Assembly: GCA_001769295.1 (NCBI GenBank) | Contig: MEOR01000114.1 | Coordinates: forward strand, 1,753 to 34,411 | DNA length: 32,659 bases | Reading direction: 5' to 3' | DNA from: Bacteroidetes bacterium GWF2_49_14 | GTDB taxonomy: Bacteria > Bacteroidota > Bacteroidia > Bacteroidales > UBA12481 | Shown here: positions 15,160 to 22,465 of the stretch, in pieces | Numbering within the stretch: position 1 is the stretch's first letter | How the letters are laid out: the number at the start of each line of letters is the position of its first letter | Made by a program: the position numbers and the translations under genes | Notes under the pieces: model-generated | The model's input: the letters and a program-made list of their open reading frames with translations, nothing else | Databases searched by the model: none | What the model was told of the DNA's origin: nothing

Positions 15160-17487
15160 TTATATGTATTTAGTATCAAAAGTGGGCGACCACCGGTCGC
15201 CCGTACCGGCACGTTGACGGTCGTCAGTCATCGGTCGTCTGTCAACCATAAATTTCGGCGTCCACACCATCATAATCGCCGGAACAATAACCAATGCCCC
15301 GATCAGGCAGATAAATATGGAAACGAACATCATCAGGCCGAAAAACCGTATCGGACTGAAAGAACTGAATATCAATGGAGTAAATCCTATCATGACAGCC
15401 AGGGCGTTGAACGTTATGGCCTGACCGGTTGTGAAAAGCGTTTCAATTATTGCCCTTGCCTGGGAACGGCCCGCCGCCATTTCGGCACGCTGTCGCCAGA
15501 GGTACTGAACCGTATAATCGACACCACAACCAATCATTACCGAGGTGATCAGGGTGGTAGCCGGATCGAAAGGAATACCAACCCAGCCCATTATGCCGAA
15601 CAGGACGATGCAGGCAGTTCCCAGTGGGAAGAGCACCATTAGACCCGCCCTCCAGGCTTTAAAGATCCACATCGCCAGCAGACAGACAATCAAAATCGCC
15701 AAGGCAGTAGACCGCCACTGGCCTGTTACCAGGCTATCCGTCATTTCTGCGGATATGAGACCGATACCTCCGATCCGGGCAACCATCGGATCCTCCCGCG
15801 TCATTTCCCGGATCTTTTTTACCAGGCTTAGAACCGTTGAACTTGAGGCATCATTAATCCTGATCACCATCTGGGCGTTTTCATAATTGAAATCAACCAG
15901 TTGCTCAAAATCAGCCGGATCCCCGTTCATACTGTAAAGCTCGATGTACTGAGCAACCCCGTCGCGGGTTTCGGGTATCTTATTGTATCCGGGATCCTCC
16001 GGATCGAGAAGCGATTTGCTCATCAGTTTGATAACTGAGGCGATCGAAATAACCTGACCGACCCCTTTTTCATTTTTCAGGGTCGACTCATATTGATCCA
16101 TTCGTCCAAGCAGGGCAGGATCCTTAATATCACCTTGAAACTGAATGGAAAGGGTTTGAGAGCCTCCAAAATTCTTGTCAATCATCGACGATGTTTTCCG
16201 TATCGGATCTTTTTTTGAAAAGAAATTAATGGTGTTCCCCTCCACTTTAAGTCTGATCATACCTGCTCCGATTATCAGGGTGATAAGTACCGTGATCAGC
16301 AGAACTGTTTTTGGTTTATTAGTAATCAACACGCCGGTTTTACACAGGAAATGCTCAAGAGGGCTGATATGCGGCTTATTGTTTGTGATGCGTGTCGTTG
16401 ATTTTGGTAAAACAGCCAGGAATGCAGGAATGTAGAAGAGGCTCAGGATCAGCGCCCAGGCAATCCCGATGGCGGCAAGGAGCCCAACTTCCCGCGCCGG
16501 AACAATAATATGTGTGAGCAAGGCCAAAACGCCGGCAATGGTGGTGAGTGCGCATACCAGAATGGGTTTATTCAGTGCCTCGGACAATTTCTTCAACAAA
16601 TGAGTTTTCCCGATTTCCGGTTCACGTTTCAGAATCTCCTGGTATCGGTTTACGAGATATATTCCGTAATTATTCCCGATAGCAATCATCATGATGGGTA
16701 AAAGGACCGTTACCAAAGAAAATTTCCATCCTAAAAGTGGAATAAGCCCTACGGTGACCAGGACAGACATCAGAACAACCGACAGTGGCAGAAGAACTCC
16801 CTTTAGATCGCGGAAAGAGAGGCCCAGAACCAGCAGTATGAACAGGAAAGCCAGCGGCAGCAGAATCTTGATGTCATGCAATATATTGTCGGTGATGGAT
16901 TGTCCAACAACCGGATACCCACCAAGATAGACCGGTTCTCCACCGGGATGTTTTAGAATAATGTCTTTAACGGCAACCATGAGCTCCTTGTCGTTGGTTT
17001 CTTTCTGAACGGAACCGATAATAGCTGTAAGTGTAAAATCATGCGAGAGCACGACTCCCATTACCATATCATTTGCGGCAAGAGATTTGCGTGTGGCTTC
17101 CTTTTCCTCTTCATTCCGCGGAATGCCGGGCAGGGCAGGATCTACAATCATGGCTCCATTCTGGCCCTTTATATCCTTCATGGTGAACAGTGACAGGGTC
17201 CGCTCGATCTCGGGCAATTGAGAGAATTCCGACTCAATGTTCTGAAGCCGTAAAAGTGTGGAATCAGCCAGTATATCCGTATTCTCCAGAATCACGATGA
17301 TCATATCGCTCCCACCGAACATATCCTCGATCTGGTCTGTATTGATTTTGGATTCCATGGAAGCCGGTATGAGGCCTTCAACTTCAGCATCGATTGTTAT
17401 ACGGGGAATAGCCAGGGCAAAGCCAATGGCGATGAACCAGGAAACGATAATTATGAGCCAGCGGTAACGGTAGGTGAAGTTTGCCAT
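15160..17487 (-). CDS. MMPL/RND-family lipophilic-molecule transporter
   Basis: A 775-residue inner-membrane transporter with two similar halves: TM1 (about 10-28), a periplasmic domain, then five helices (about 205-360); TM7 (about 393-411), a second periplasmic domain, then helices about 593-745. This is the HpnN/MmpL3-like single-polypeptide RND form, powered by the proton gradient. TM10 has GVDYTVQYL with Asp657, the usual proton-relay position. The matching TM4 site reads GNNYGIYL, with Asn273 in place of Asp. Residues about 748-775 (MVDRRPMTDD onward) look unrelated to the family and are encoded by repeat-like DNA at 15163-15246. It is one base from the DUF2141 gene before it and one base from the LolA-like gene after it. 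Confidence 0.92.
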   Translation of the reverse strand: MANFTYRYRWLIIIVSWFIAIGFALAIPRITIDAEVEGLIPASMESKINTDQIEDMFGGSDMIIVILENTDILADSTLLRLQNIESEFSQLPEIERTLSLFTMKDIKGQNGAMIVDPALPGIPRNEEEKEATRKSLAANDMVMGVVLSHDFTLTAIIGSVQKETNDKELMVAVKDIILKHPGGEPVYLGGYPVVGQSITDNILHDIKILLPLAFLFILLVLGLSFRDLKGVLLPLSVVLMSVLVTVGLIPLLGWKFSLVTVLLPIMMIAIGNNYGIYLVNRYQEILKREPEIGKTHLLKKLSEALNKPILVCALTTIAGVLALLTHIIVPAREVGLLAAIGIAWALILSLFYIPAFLAVLPKSTTRITNNKPHISPLEHFLCKTGVLITNKPKTVLLITVLITLIIGAGMIRLKVEGNTINFFSKKDPIRKTSSMIDKNFGGSQTLSIQFQGDIKDPALLGRMDQYESTLKNEKGVGQVISIASVIKLMSKSLLDPEDPGYNKIPETRDGVAQYIELYSMNGDPADFEQLVDFNYENAQMVIRINDASSSTVLSLVKKIREMTREDPMVARIGGIGLISAEMTDSLVTGQWRSTALAILIVCLLAMWIFKAWRAGLMVLFPLGTACIVLFGIMGWVGIPFDPATTLITSVMIGCGVDYTVQYLWRQRAEMAAGRSQARAIIETLFTTGQAITFNALAVMIGFTPLIFSSFSPIRFFGLMMFVSIFICLIGALVIVPAIMMVWTPKFMVDRRPMTDDRQRAGTGDRWSPTFDTKYI
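15184..15202. repeat. Palindrome within the 3' end of the RND gene
   Basis: GGGCGACC (15184-15191) pairs perfectly with GGTCGCCC (15195-15202) across a 3-nt loop. It is followed by GACGGTCGTCAGTCATCGG-like sequence (to about 15244) that reads as degenerate GTCGTC/GTCAGTC units. It resembles a dispersed intergenic repeat that has become the coding end of the transporter. It is also just upstream of the LolA-like start, where an mRNA hairpin could affect translation. Confidence 0.6.
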
Positions 17488-17488
17488 T

Positions 17489-17920
17489 CTAGTTCTTATA
17501 TCGGACGATCATTTCAAGGTTGTTCTCACCATCTGTCAGTGTTACAAGGCATCGCTTGAAATCAGGACATTTTAGCAGCGGTTTCACGTTGTTAGCAAAG
17601 CCATAACCCTCCTGCGGGATGCCCAGAAAGTTGTAATCCATCCCCCCTGAATTGTTTTCATCATCCAGCAGGCTGATGGCGTAGGTTCCCGGATCCAGGT
17701 CGGTGATTGTGGTTTGCAGATTGCCGTCGCGGAGGGAATCTTTTGTTAAAATATACGTCCGGAAAGGATGATAGGGGAATTGATCCTCCGAAGCGCATAC
17801 CGAAATCCGGACCACACCCATAGTATTACGGATGTTGATCAATCCGATACGGATTTTAGGATGGTCCATTGTGAAAGACAGGAGTAGTACACAGAGTGCA
17901 ATTAAACCAGCAGTTTTCAT
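17489..17920 (-). CDS. DUF2141 family secreted protein
   Basis: A 143-residue exported protein with an N-terminal hydrophobic signal (about 4-18). The body matches the DUF2141 pattern as I know it: an opening strand with GLINIRNTMGVVRISV, a central TITDLDPGTYAISLLDDENNSGG, and MDYNFLGIPQEGYGFANN. The function of the family is not established. It probably forms a small beta-sandwich in the periplasm or at the cell surface. It sits between the barrel (13 bp upstream) and the RND transporter (1 bp downstream), so it is an integral member of the operon and may be an accessory or cargo-binding component. Confidence 0.85.
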   Translation of the reverse strand: MKTAGLIALCVLLLSFTMDHPKIRIGLINIRNTMGVVRISVCASEDQFPYHPFRTYILTKDSLRDGNLQTTITDLDPGTYAISLLDDENNSGGMDYNFLGIPQEGYGFANNVKPLLKCPDFKRCLVTLTDGENNLEMIVRYKN

Positions 17921-17933
17921 TTATCAATTCTGG

Positions 17934-19307
17934 TTAAAAATTTATTCTGATCTCACAAAAAGGTCCGTTGAAAACCTTGCGGATCCAATTGAAACGGGTG
18001 TAATCGCCGCCTTCATAATATTGGTATCCGATTTCCGCCCGTACACCGTCGGAAATATGCCAGGTGACCTTTGGATAAAGCAGGTATTCGCTGGTTGATA
18101 TGTTATAGAGCGCATTGACCTCCAGTTCCAGCGTTTCATGAAGCAGGGTCAATGACGGGCGGACCATGACTGTATGGCTCCATTCGTTAGTCTGGTCGAA
18201 CAGCACGCGGTTGTAATTACCTATCTGACCGGTCAGCATGGGACCCAGGTAGGGCCACAATGAAGAATCGGCAAGCATGGCCGGATCGAATGCTGCCGGA
18301 GGGTCCGCAGGTGTGAACCCCGGAATGAATTTCCCGTTGTAGGAGGCAATCAATCTCAGGGGACCGAATTCCCGGTCCAGACTCAAAACCCACTGGATTT
18401 CCTCTGCAGGCAGCAAAGGATCAGGTTCTTCTGATACTATCGGCTTTTTCCAGGCGAACTCACCGCGCAAACCGGTTTTGAGGATAATTGTTGCAAAGTC
18501 GGCACCCAGGGTCTGCTGGCGGAACGGAACCTGGTACAGGCTAAGGCTGAAATCAGTAAAGGGGGGATTGGGAAGTGCTCCTGGCCTGAGTACCGGCATC
18601 GGGTCATATCCGGAGAACCAGGAAACGGATCCTTCAGCGGCGCTGAGGATCAGGTCGAGTTTTGCCGCAACGGTGCTCTTGTCCCAGATATATCCGGGGT
18701 GGGTTGGTGATTCAATCGTTACAAAATCAGGCATGTCAACCAGGTCGAACCGGTAGTTGGAGGGTATATACCATGGTACGACATCAGCCTCGATGATCAG
18801 GAAGGACCAGGGTTTGAGGCGGCCTCTCAGCATGAAGTTACCCAGCCGCATATCATCCGGATCGGAGGAGCGGACAAAATAGTTCTTTGGCGTCAGGTTG
18901 TCGGTCGGGTTAAAGCCATCGGCCCGGCCCCAGGAGGAAATCTGCTTGCCGGCACGCAGGTCGAATTTGCCCAGATAGAGATCGGCATAGGCTTCCCTGA
19001 CGTCAATTTCCGTAAAGGCTTTCCCGAATTCCGCTCCGGTGCGGAAACGGATGTCGGCAAAAGCCTGACCGCGGGCACCGCTGGTTGCTTTCATCCGCAA
19101 GGCGGTCTCGCTGTACAGGCTGTGCAGAAGAGGATCGGTTTCCTTATTGAGTCCGATGTAGCCGGCAGCCCGGGTATAACCTGATAATATCATCTGGGAT
19201 GTATTATTCTTACCGGTGTTGTTCAAACCGGATTCAAATAGCCCTTGTGTTTTCGCCGGAAGGAATAGGAGAATGCAAGCCAGTAATGCGAAAAAAAAAC
19301 GGAACAT
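17934..19307 (-). CDS. Outer-membrane beta-barrel protein of RND operon (DUF1302-like)
   Basis: A 457-residue exported barrel. It has a signal peptide (about 1-20, ending LPAKTQ), repeated amphipathic strands, and a terminal phenylalanine in CEIRINF, the normal barrel-assembly signal. The segment DLRAGKQISSWGRADGFNPT (116-135) matches the DUF1302-style Gr-Q-x-x-WG...NP signature and corresponds to ELRAGLQKINFG in the barrel at 985-2130. In Proteobacteria, DUF1302 barrels are commonly encoded with MMPL/RND transporters and lipoprotein-sorting-like proteins, so the gene context agrees. It is first in its operon. A weak -7 candidate TACCTTCG (19322-19329, one mismatch to TAnnTTTG) lies 14 bp upstream. 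Confidence 0.82.
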   Translation of the reverse strand: MFRFFFALLACILLFLPAKTQGLFESGLNNTGKNNTSQMILSGYTRAAGYIGLNKETDPLLHSLYSETALRMKATSGARGQAFADIRFRTGAEFGKAFTEIDVREAYADLYLGKFDLRAGKQISSWGRADGFNPTDNLTPKNYFVRSSDPDDMRLGNFMLRGRLKPWSFLIIEADVVPWYIPSNYRFDLVDMPDFVTIESPTHPGYIWDKSTVAAKLDLILSAAEGSVSWFSGYDPMPVLRPGALPNPPFTDFSLSLYQVPFRQQTLGADFATIILKTGLRGEFAWKKPIVSEEPDPLLPAEEIQWVLSLDREFGPLRLIASYNGKFIPGFTPADPPAAFDPAMLADSSLWPYLGPMLTGQIGNYNRVLFDQTNEWSHTVMVRPSLTLLHETLELEVNALYNISTSEYLLYPKVTWHISDGVRAEIGYQYYEGGDYTRFNWIRKVFNGPFCEIRINF

Positions 19308-19437
19308 GGTGGTTTTTTACCCGAAGGTAATCCCTGACCGATTAGCAATCGACCTGACTTGACGGGATGCATAATCCGGACGTACAGGTTAAGTGGGATG
19401 GACGGTCAATCTGCAGTCAACCAGCGTTTAAGGTTGA

Positions 19438-20556
19438 TTACTCAATTCGGCCAACCGACTTGAGATATTCGGATGGAGTAAACCCGGTTATCCGTTTGAA
19501 GACGGAATTGAAGGTGGATTTTGAGTTAAATCCGCAATCGTAAGCGATGGACAGGAATGTGTAATCCTTGTTTCGGGGGTCGACTACCTTTTCCATGAAG
19601 ATTTTAACCCTAAGTTCGTTGATGTAGGTATAAAAGTTTCTGCCTATTTCCGTATTTAAAGCCTGGGTTAGATGGTGCCTTGGCACTTGCAGTTCCTCCG
19701 CAACTTCCGCCAGTGATAGCTCCGGATGCAGATAAAGCTGCCGGGTTTCCATGAGGGTGTCCATTGCCTGGGCTAACCTTCGGAGGTCTTCGGGGTGCAA
19801 GCCCGATTTGGCATATTTAGATGTGCCAATGTCAGGGGTTTTTTCCGGACTTTTTTCCCTGTAAATACCTGCCTGCCGGTGTCCATAGAAGCTGAAAGCA
19901 TAGGAGAACAGGGTGAGTCCTGTAAAGGAGAAGATTTTTGGATCAAAAGGCAGCTTGATTACGAGCATCTGGATACCTGACGAGAGAAAGGTCAGGGCAT
20001 ACGAAGCATAAACGGTGATTGAAATGAAAAGTAGCCAGGTCAGGGTGATTTTGCTTGAACTGTAAGAAAACTCCTCGCGGATTACTTTCCTGTGGTGGGT
20101 GAGAAGTATATACGAGAGAGCGCTGTACGTGGTAAAAGAGCAAAAAATAAGTAATTCATAGATGATTCGGGCGATTCGGGTAGGGTGAGCCCAGATTGGC
20201 AGCCTGACGGATTCATCCGGACTGGTGCGGAAGAGAAATGCAAGTCCGAGGAAAAGGATAAATGGCCCGAAATGAAGCAGGTCCCACCACCTCCACCGGG
20301 GTGCCTCTGAAATCAGTGTCCGCACGTACAGATAGAGAAACGGCCCATACACAAAGGGTACCACGAGAAAAGGAATCTGGTACGGTAGGTGATCCAGCCA
20401 GGTCAGCTGCAGCAGGGCCAGAATCATTTCCAGGCCGATAAGGAACAGCCATGCAGATAAATACCTGTCAGCCAATGACTGCGGCCGCCGGGTTGCAATC
20501 ACCAGGCCCCCGAAGATCGATTGGGCAATGCCAATGTAGAGGACGGGTTCGAGCAT
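19438..20556 (-). CDS. AraC-family regulator with seven-helix membrane N-terminus
   Basis: A 372-residue membrane-anchored transcription factor. Residues 1 to about 230 contain around seven hydrophobic helices, starting VLYIGIAQSIFGGLVIAT and including FLVVPFVYGPFLYLYV. Residues about 270-372 are the AraC double helix-turn-helix, with SLAEVAEELQVPRHHLTQAL in the first and FLSIAYDCGFNSKSTFNSVF plus FKRITGFTPSEY in the second. In Bacteroidota this architecture is common, presumably sensing a membrane or envelope signal. It lies 13 bp after mnmA and 130 bp before the RND operon on the same strand, so it could be made with mnmA and could regulate the RND operon. Neither link is shown by sequence. 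The 130-bp gap below it holds no recognisable gene. Confidence 0.87.
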   Translation of the reverse strand: MLEPVLYIGIAQSIFGGLVIATRRPQSLADRYLSAWLFLIGLEMILALLQLTWLDHLPYQIPFLVVPFVYGPFLYLYVRTLISEAPRWRWWDLLHFGPFILFLGLAFLFRTSPDESVRLPIWAHPTRIARIIYELLIFCSFTTYSALSYILLTHHRKVIREEFSYSSSKITLTWLLFISITVYASYALTFLSSGIQMLVIKLPFDPKIFSFTGLTLFSYAFSFYGHRQAGIYREKSPEKTPDIGTSKYAKSGLHPEDLRRLAQAMDTLMETRQLYLHPELSLAEVAEELQVPRHHLTQALNTEIGRNFYTYINELRVKIFMEKVVDPRNKDYTFLSIAYDCGFNSKSTFNSVFKRITGFTPSEYLKSVGRIE

Positions 20557-20569
20557 AAGTCAAATCAGG

Positions 20570-21739
20570 TTATTGGCTTATCGCCCCGCTTCCGATAAGT
20601 TCCTCCCCGTCATGCCAAACGGCAAACTGACCGGGAACAACGGCGCGCTGGGGTATATCAAATTTAATATAAATTCCTTCTTCTTTCCGGATGATTTCTG
20701 CGGATTGCAGTTCCTGCCGGTAGCGGATCCTGGCCAGAGTCCGTCGGTTTTCTCCCGGTACCATCGCCAGATCAGGCCGGATCCAGTGTATTTCCGGATT
20801 TTTTACCAGCAGCGCCTGCCTGAAAAGCAGGGGATGTTCCTGGCCCTGACCCACATAGATGATGTTGTTTACGATATCGGTGGCCAGGATGAACAAGGGT
20901 TCTTCTTTGCCGCCAACGTTCAACCCTTTGCGCTGGCCGATGGTATAGAAATGAGCCCCCTGGTGTTTTCCGATCTGAACACCCATATCGGGAGTCAGTT
21001 CGATCGGCCTGGCGAGCTCTTCAACCGTGCTGCCAACCGGGGGCAGGAATATTTTCTTAGGAATTTCGATGATCCGGCCCTGTTTTGCCTCCAGTTTCTG
21101 CTGAAGAAATACCGGAAGATCAACTTTCCCAACAAAGCAGATGCCCTGGGAATCCTTCCGTTCGGCGTTTGCCAATCCCTGCTCCCGGGCGATGTCGCGT
21201 ACTTCCGGCTTGGTCAGTTCGCCAAGCGGGAACATCGCACGACTCAGTTGCTGCTGGTTCAGCTGGCATAGAAAATAGCTCTGGTCCTTATTTTTATCGA
21301 GCCCGGCCAGAAGACGGTAAACAGGTCCGGCCGGAGTATCGGCCTCATTGACGCGGGCATAATGACCGGTTGCAACCTTTTCGGCTCCCAGCTTAATGGC
21401 TTCTTCAACAAAGGCGTCGAATTTAATTTCACGGTTGCAGAGAACATCCGGATTCGGGGTGCGTCCTGCCTCATATTCCCTAAAAAGGTAATCCACCACA
21501 CGGGCGCGGTATTGATCGCTCAGATCCACTTCGTGAAAGGGTATTCCGATTTTGTTGGCTGTCATTTTAGCGAACAGAACATCGTCTTCATAGCTACATT
21601 CGGCGGAGATCAATCCGGTTGTATCATGCCAGTTCCGCATGAACAGGCCCACCACATCGTAACCCTGATTTTTCAGGAGCCACGCTGCCACGGCGGAATC
21701 AACCCCACCGGAAATGCCGACCACAACACGTTGTTTCAT
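20570..21739 (-). CDS. mnmA: tRNA-specific 2-thiouridylase MnmA
   Basis: A 389-residue enzyme that thiolates U34 of Lys, Glu and Gln tRNAs using ATP and a relayed sulfur. The PP-loop SGGVDS is at residues 10-15. The catalytic cysteine Cys101 is in NPDVLCN, and the second active cysteine Cys201 in GICFVG; both fit the family (E. coli pair 102/199). Length is a little above the usual 360-370. No other tRNA-modification gene is nearby. An exact -7 box TACCTTTG lies only 4 bp upstream of the ATG (21744-21751), suggesting a leaderless or nearly leaderless transcript. A copy of the dispersed repeat begins 21 bp upstream of the start codon. Confidence 0.96.
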   Translation of the reverse strand: MKQRVVVGISGGVDSAVAAWLLKNQGYDVVGLFMRNWHDTTGLISAECSYEDDVLFAKMTANKIGIPFHEVDLSDQYRARVVDYLFREYEAGRTPNPDVLCNREIKFDAFVEEAIKLGAEKVATGHYARVNEADTPAGPVYRLLAGLDKNKDQSYFLCQLNQQQLSRAMFPLGELTKPEVRDIAREQGLANAERKDSQGICFVGKVDLPVFLQQKLEAKQGRIIEIPKKIFLPPVGSTVEELARPIELTPDMGVQIGKHQGAHFYTIGQRKGLNVGGKEEPLFILATDIVNNIIYVGQGQEHPLLFRQALLVKNPEIHWIRPDLAMVPGENRRTLARIRYRQELQSAEIIRKEEGIYIKFDIPQRAVVPGQFAVWHDGEELIGSGAISQ

Positions 21740-21743
21740 GGGG

Positions 21744-21751
21744 CAAAGGTA
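21744..21751 (-). promoter_or_regulatory. -7 box abutting the mnmA start codon
   Basis: On the minus strand TACCTTTG is followed by CCCC and then the mnmA ATG. With the -7 element this close, initiation would fall at or within a base or two of the ATG. No -33 TTTG was recognised; the region upstream is occupied by the dispersed repeat. Confidence 0.4.
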
Positions 21752-21760
21752 GGAAATTGT

Positions 21761-21886
21761 TACCGGTTGCCGGTTACCGGCTACCAGTTACGCTGGTGCA
21801 CTTGTCATCCCCGCGAAAGCGGGGATCGTGTCCCGTTAAGTTCTGTACGCTATGAAACCGGTCCCCGCTTTCGCGGGGATGACAAG
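21761..21886. repeat. Dispersed intergenic repeat, copy 4 (upstream of mnmA)
   Basis: It has the tail TACCGGTTGCCGGTTACCGG, then hairpin ATCCCCGC-GAAA-GCGGGGAT (21807-21826), about 35 nt, and hairpin TCCCCGC-TTTC-GCGGGGA (21862-21879) followed by TGACAAG. The spacer between hairpins (GTGTCCCGTTAAG and GTACGCTATG) matches that of the copy at 6053-6237. It ends near the stop of the convergently unrelated GNAT gene, where CACG/CGTG-rich words follow (21890-21915). Confidence 0.8.
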
Positions 21887-21904
21887 TGAGTCACGGATCA
21901 AGTC

Positions 21905-22426
21905 TCACGTGTCACGAAATCTGACGTACCGGTGCTCATCAACCACCTTGCCGTTCTTCAGTACGGCATTCTTATGAATGGCTTCGAGGTGAAAGCCGCA
22001 TTTCTCCAAAACCCTTGCAGATGGAAGGTTATAGGCGAAAAGGTCGGCATAGATCCGGGTTATATCGGGGTAAAATGTGAAGATATGGTCAACCAGCAGT
22101 GTGACTGCCGTGCTCACAATCCCACGTCCCCAAAAAGCCTCCGACAGCCAATAGCCGATTTCGCAATTGCTCCGGTACACGTCTGACAAAAAATGAGCGC
22201 CAATTCCGCCAACTGCCTCACTATCAACCTCAATGGCCAATAGTAGGTTGTGTTTCTCTTTCAAAGCCATGTCGAGCCAATCTCTGCCCGAATCTGCCGT
22301 GTAGGGAAACGGGAACGCATCCCTGAGATTTATCCAGATATTGAAATTATTGGCATGCTTCAACAACGAAGCCAAATCGTCCTCTTGCCAGGATCGCAAA
22401 ACTATATTGTCTGATTTAAGTCTCAT
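21905..22426 (-). CDS. GNAT-family N-acetyltransferase (RimJ/RimL-like)
   Basis: A 173-residue acetyl-CoA-dependent acyltransferase of the RimJ/RimL type (Acetyltransf_3). It opens with the typical VLRSWQEDDLASLLKHANN, has the core GIGAHFLSDVYRSNCEIGYWL, and carries the acetyl-CoA pyrophosphate-binding segment in FWGRGIVSTAVTLLVDHIF. The end, VLEKCGFHLEAIHKNAVLK, is the common C-terminal strand pattern. Such enzymes acetylate ribosomal-protein N-termini, antibiotics or small amines; the substrate is not deducible. It follows speA on the same strand with a 36-bp gap made of an 8-bp tandem repeat, so polyamine acetylation is conceivable but speculative. Confidence 0.88.
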   Translation of the reverse strand: MRLKSDNIVLRSWQEDDLASLLKHANNFNIWINLRDAFPFPYTADSGRDWLDMALKEKHNLLLAIEVDSEAVGGIGAHFLSDVYRSNCEIGYWLSEAFWGRGIVSTAVTLLVDHIFTFYPDITRIYADLFAYNLPSARVLEKCGFHLEAIHKNAVLKNGKVVDEHRYVRFRDT

Positions 22427-22428
22427 TT

Positions 22429-22465
22429 CCCTATGCCCCTATGCCCCTATGCCCTTGTGCCCCTA
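22429..22465. repeat. 8-bp tandem repeat between speA and the GNAT gene
   Basis: About four and a half copies of CCTATGCC (plus-strand reading), the fourth altered to CTTGTGCC. It fills the entire space between the speA stop codon and the GNAT start codon. Slippage here would change the intergenic distance by 8 bp steps. Confidence 0.8.

Noticed and set aside
15159-15212. Longer start for the second LolA-like protein (18 extra residues)
   Set aside because: The extension is encoded by repeat DNA overlapping the RND gene; the internal ATG at 15156-15158 begins a normal signal peptide.
22429-22465. CRISPR-like or VNTR coding array
   Set aside because: The units are 8 bp and contiguous, with no spacers and no cas genes; this is a simple tandem repeat.
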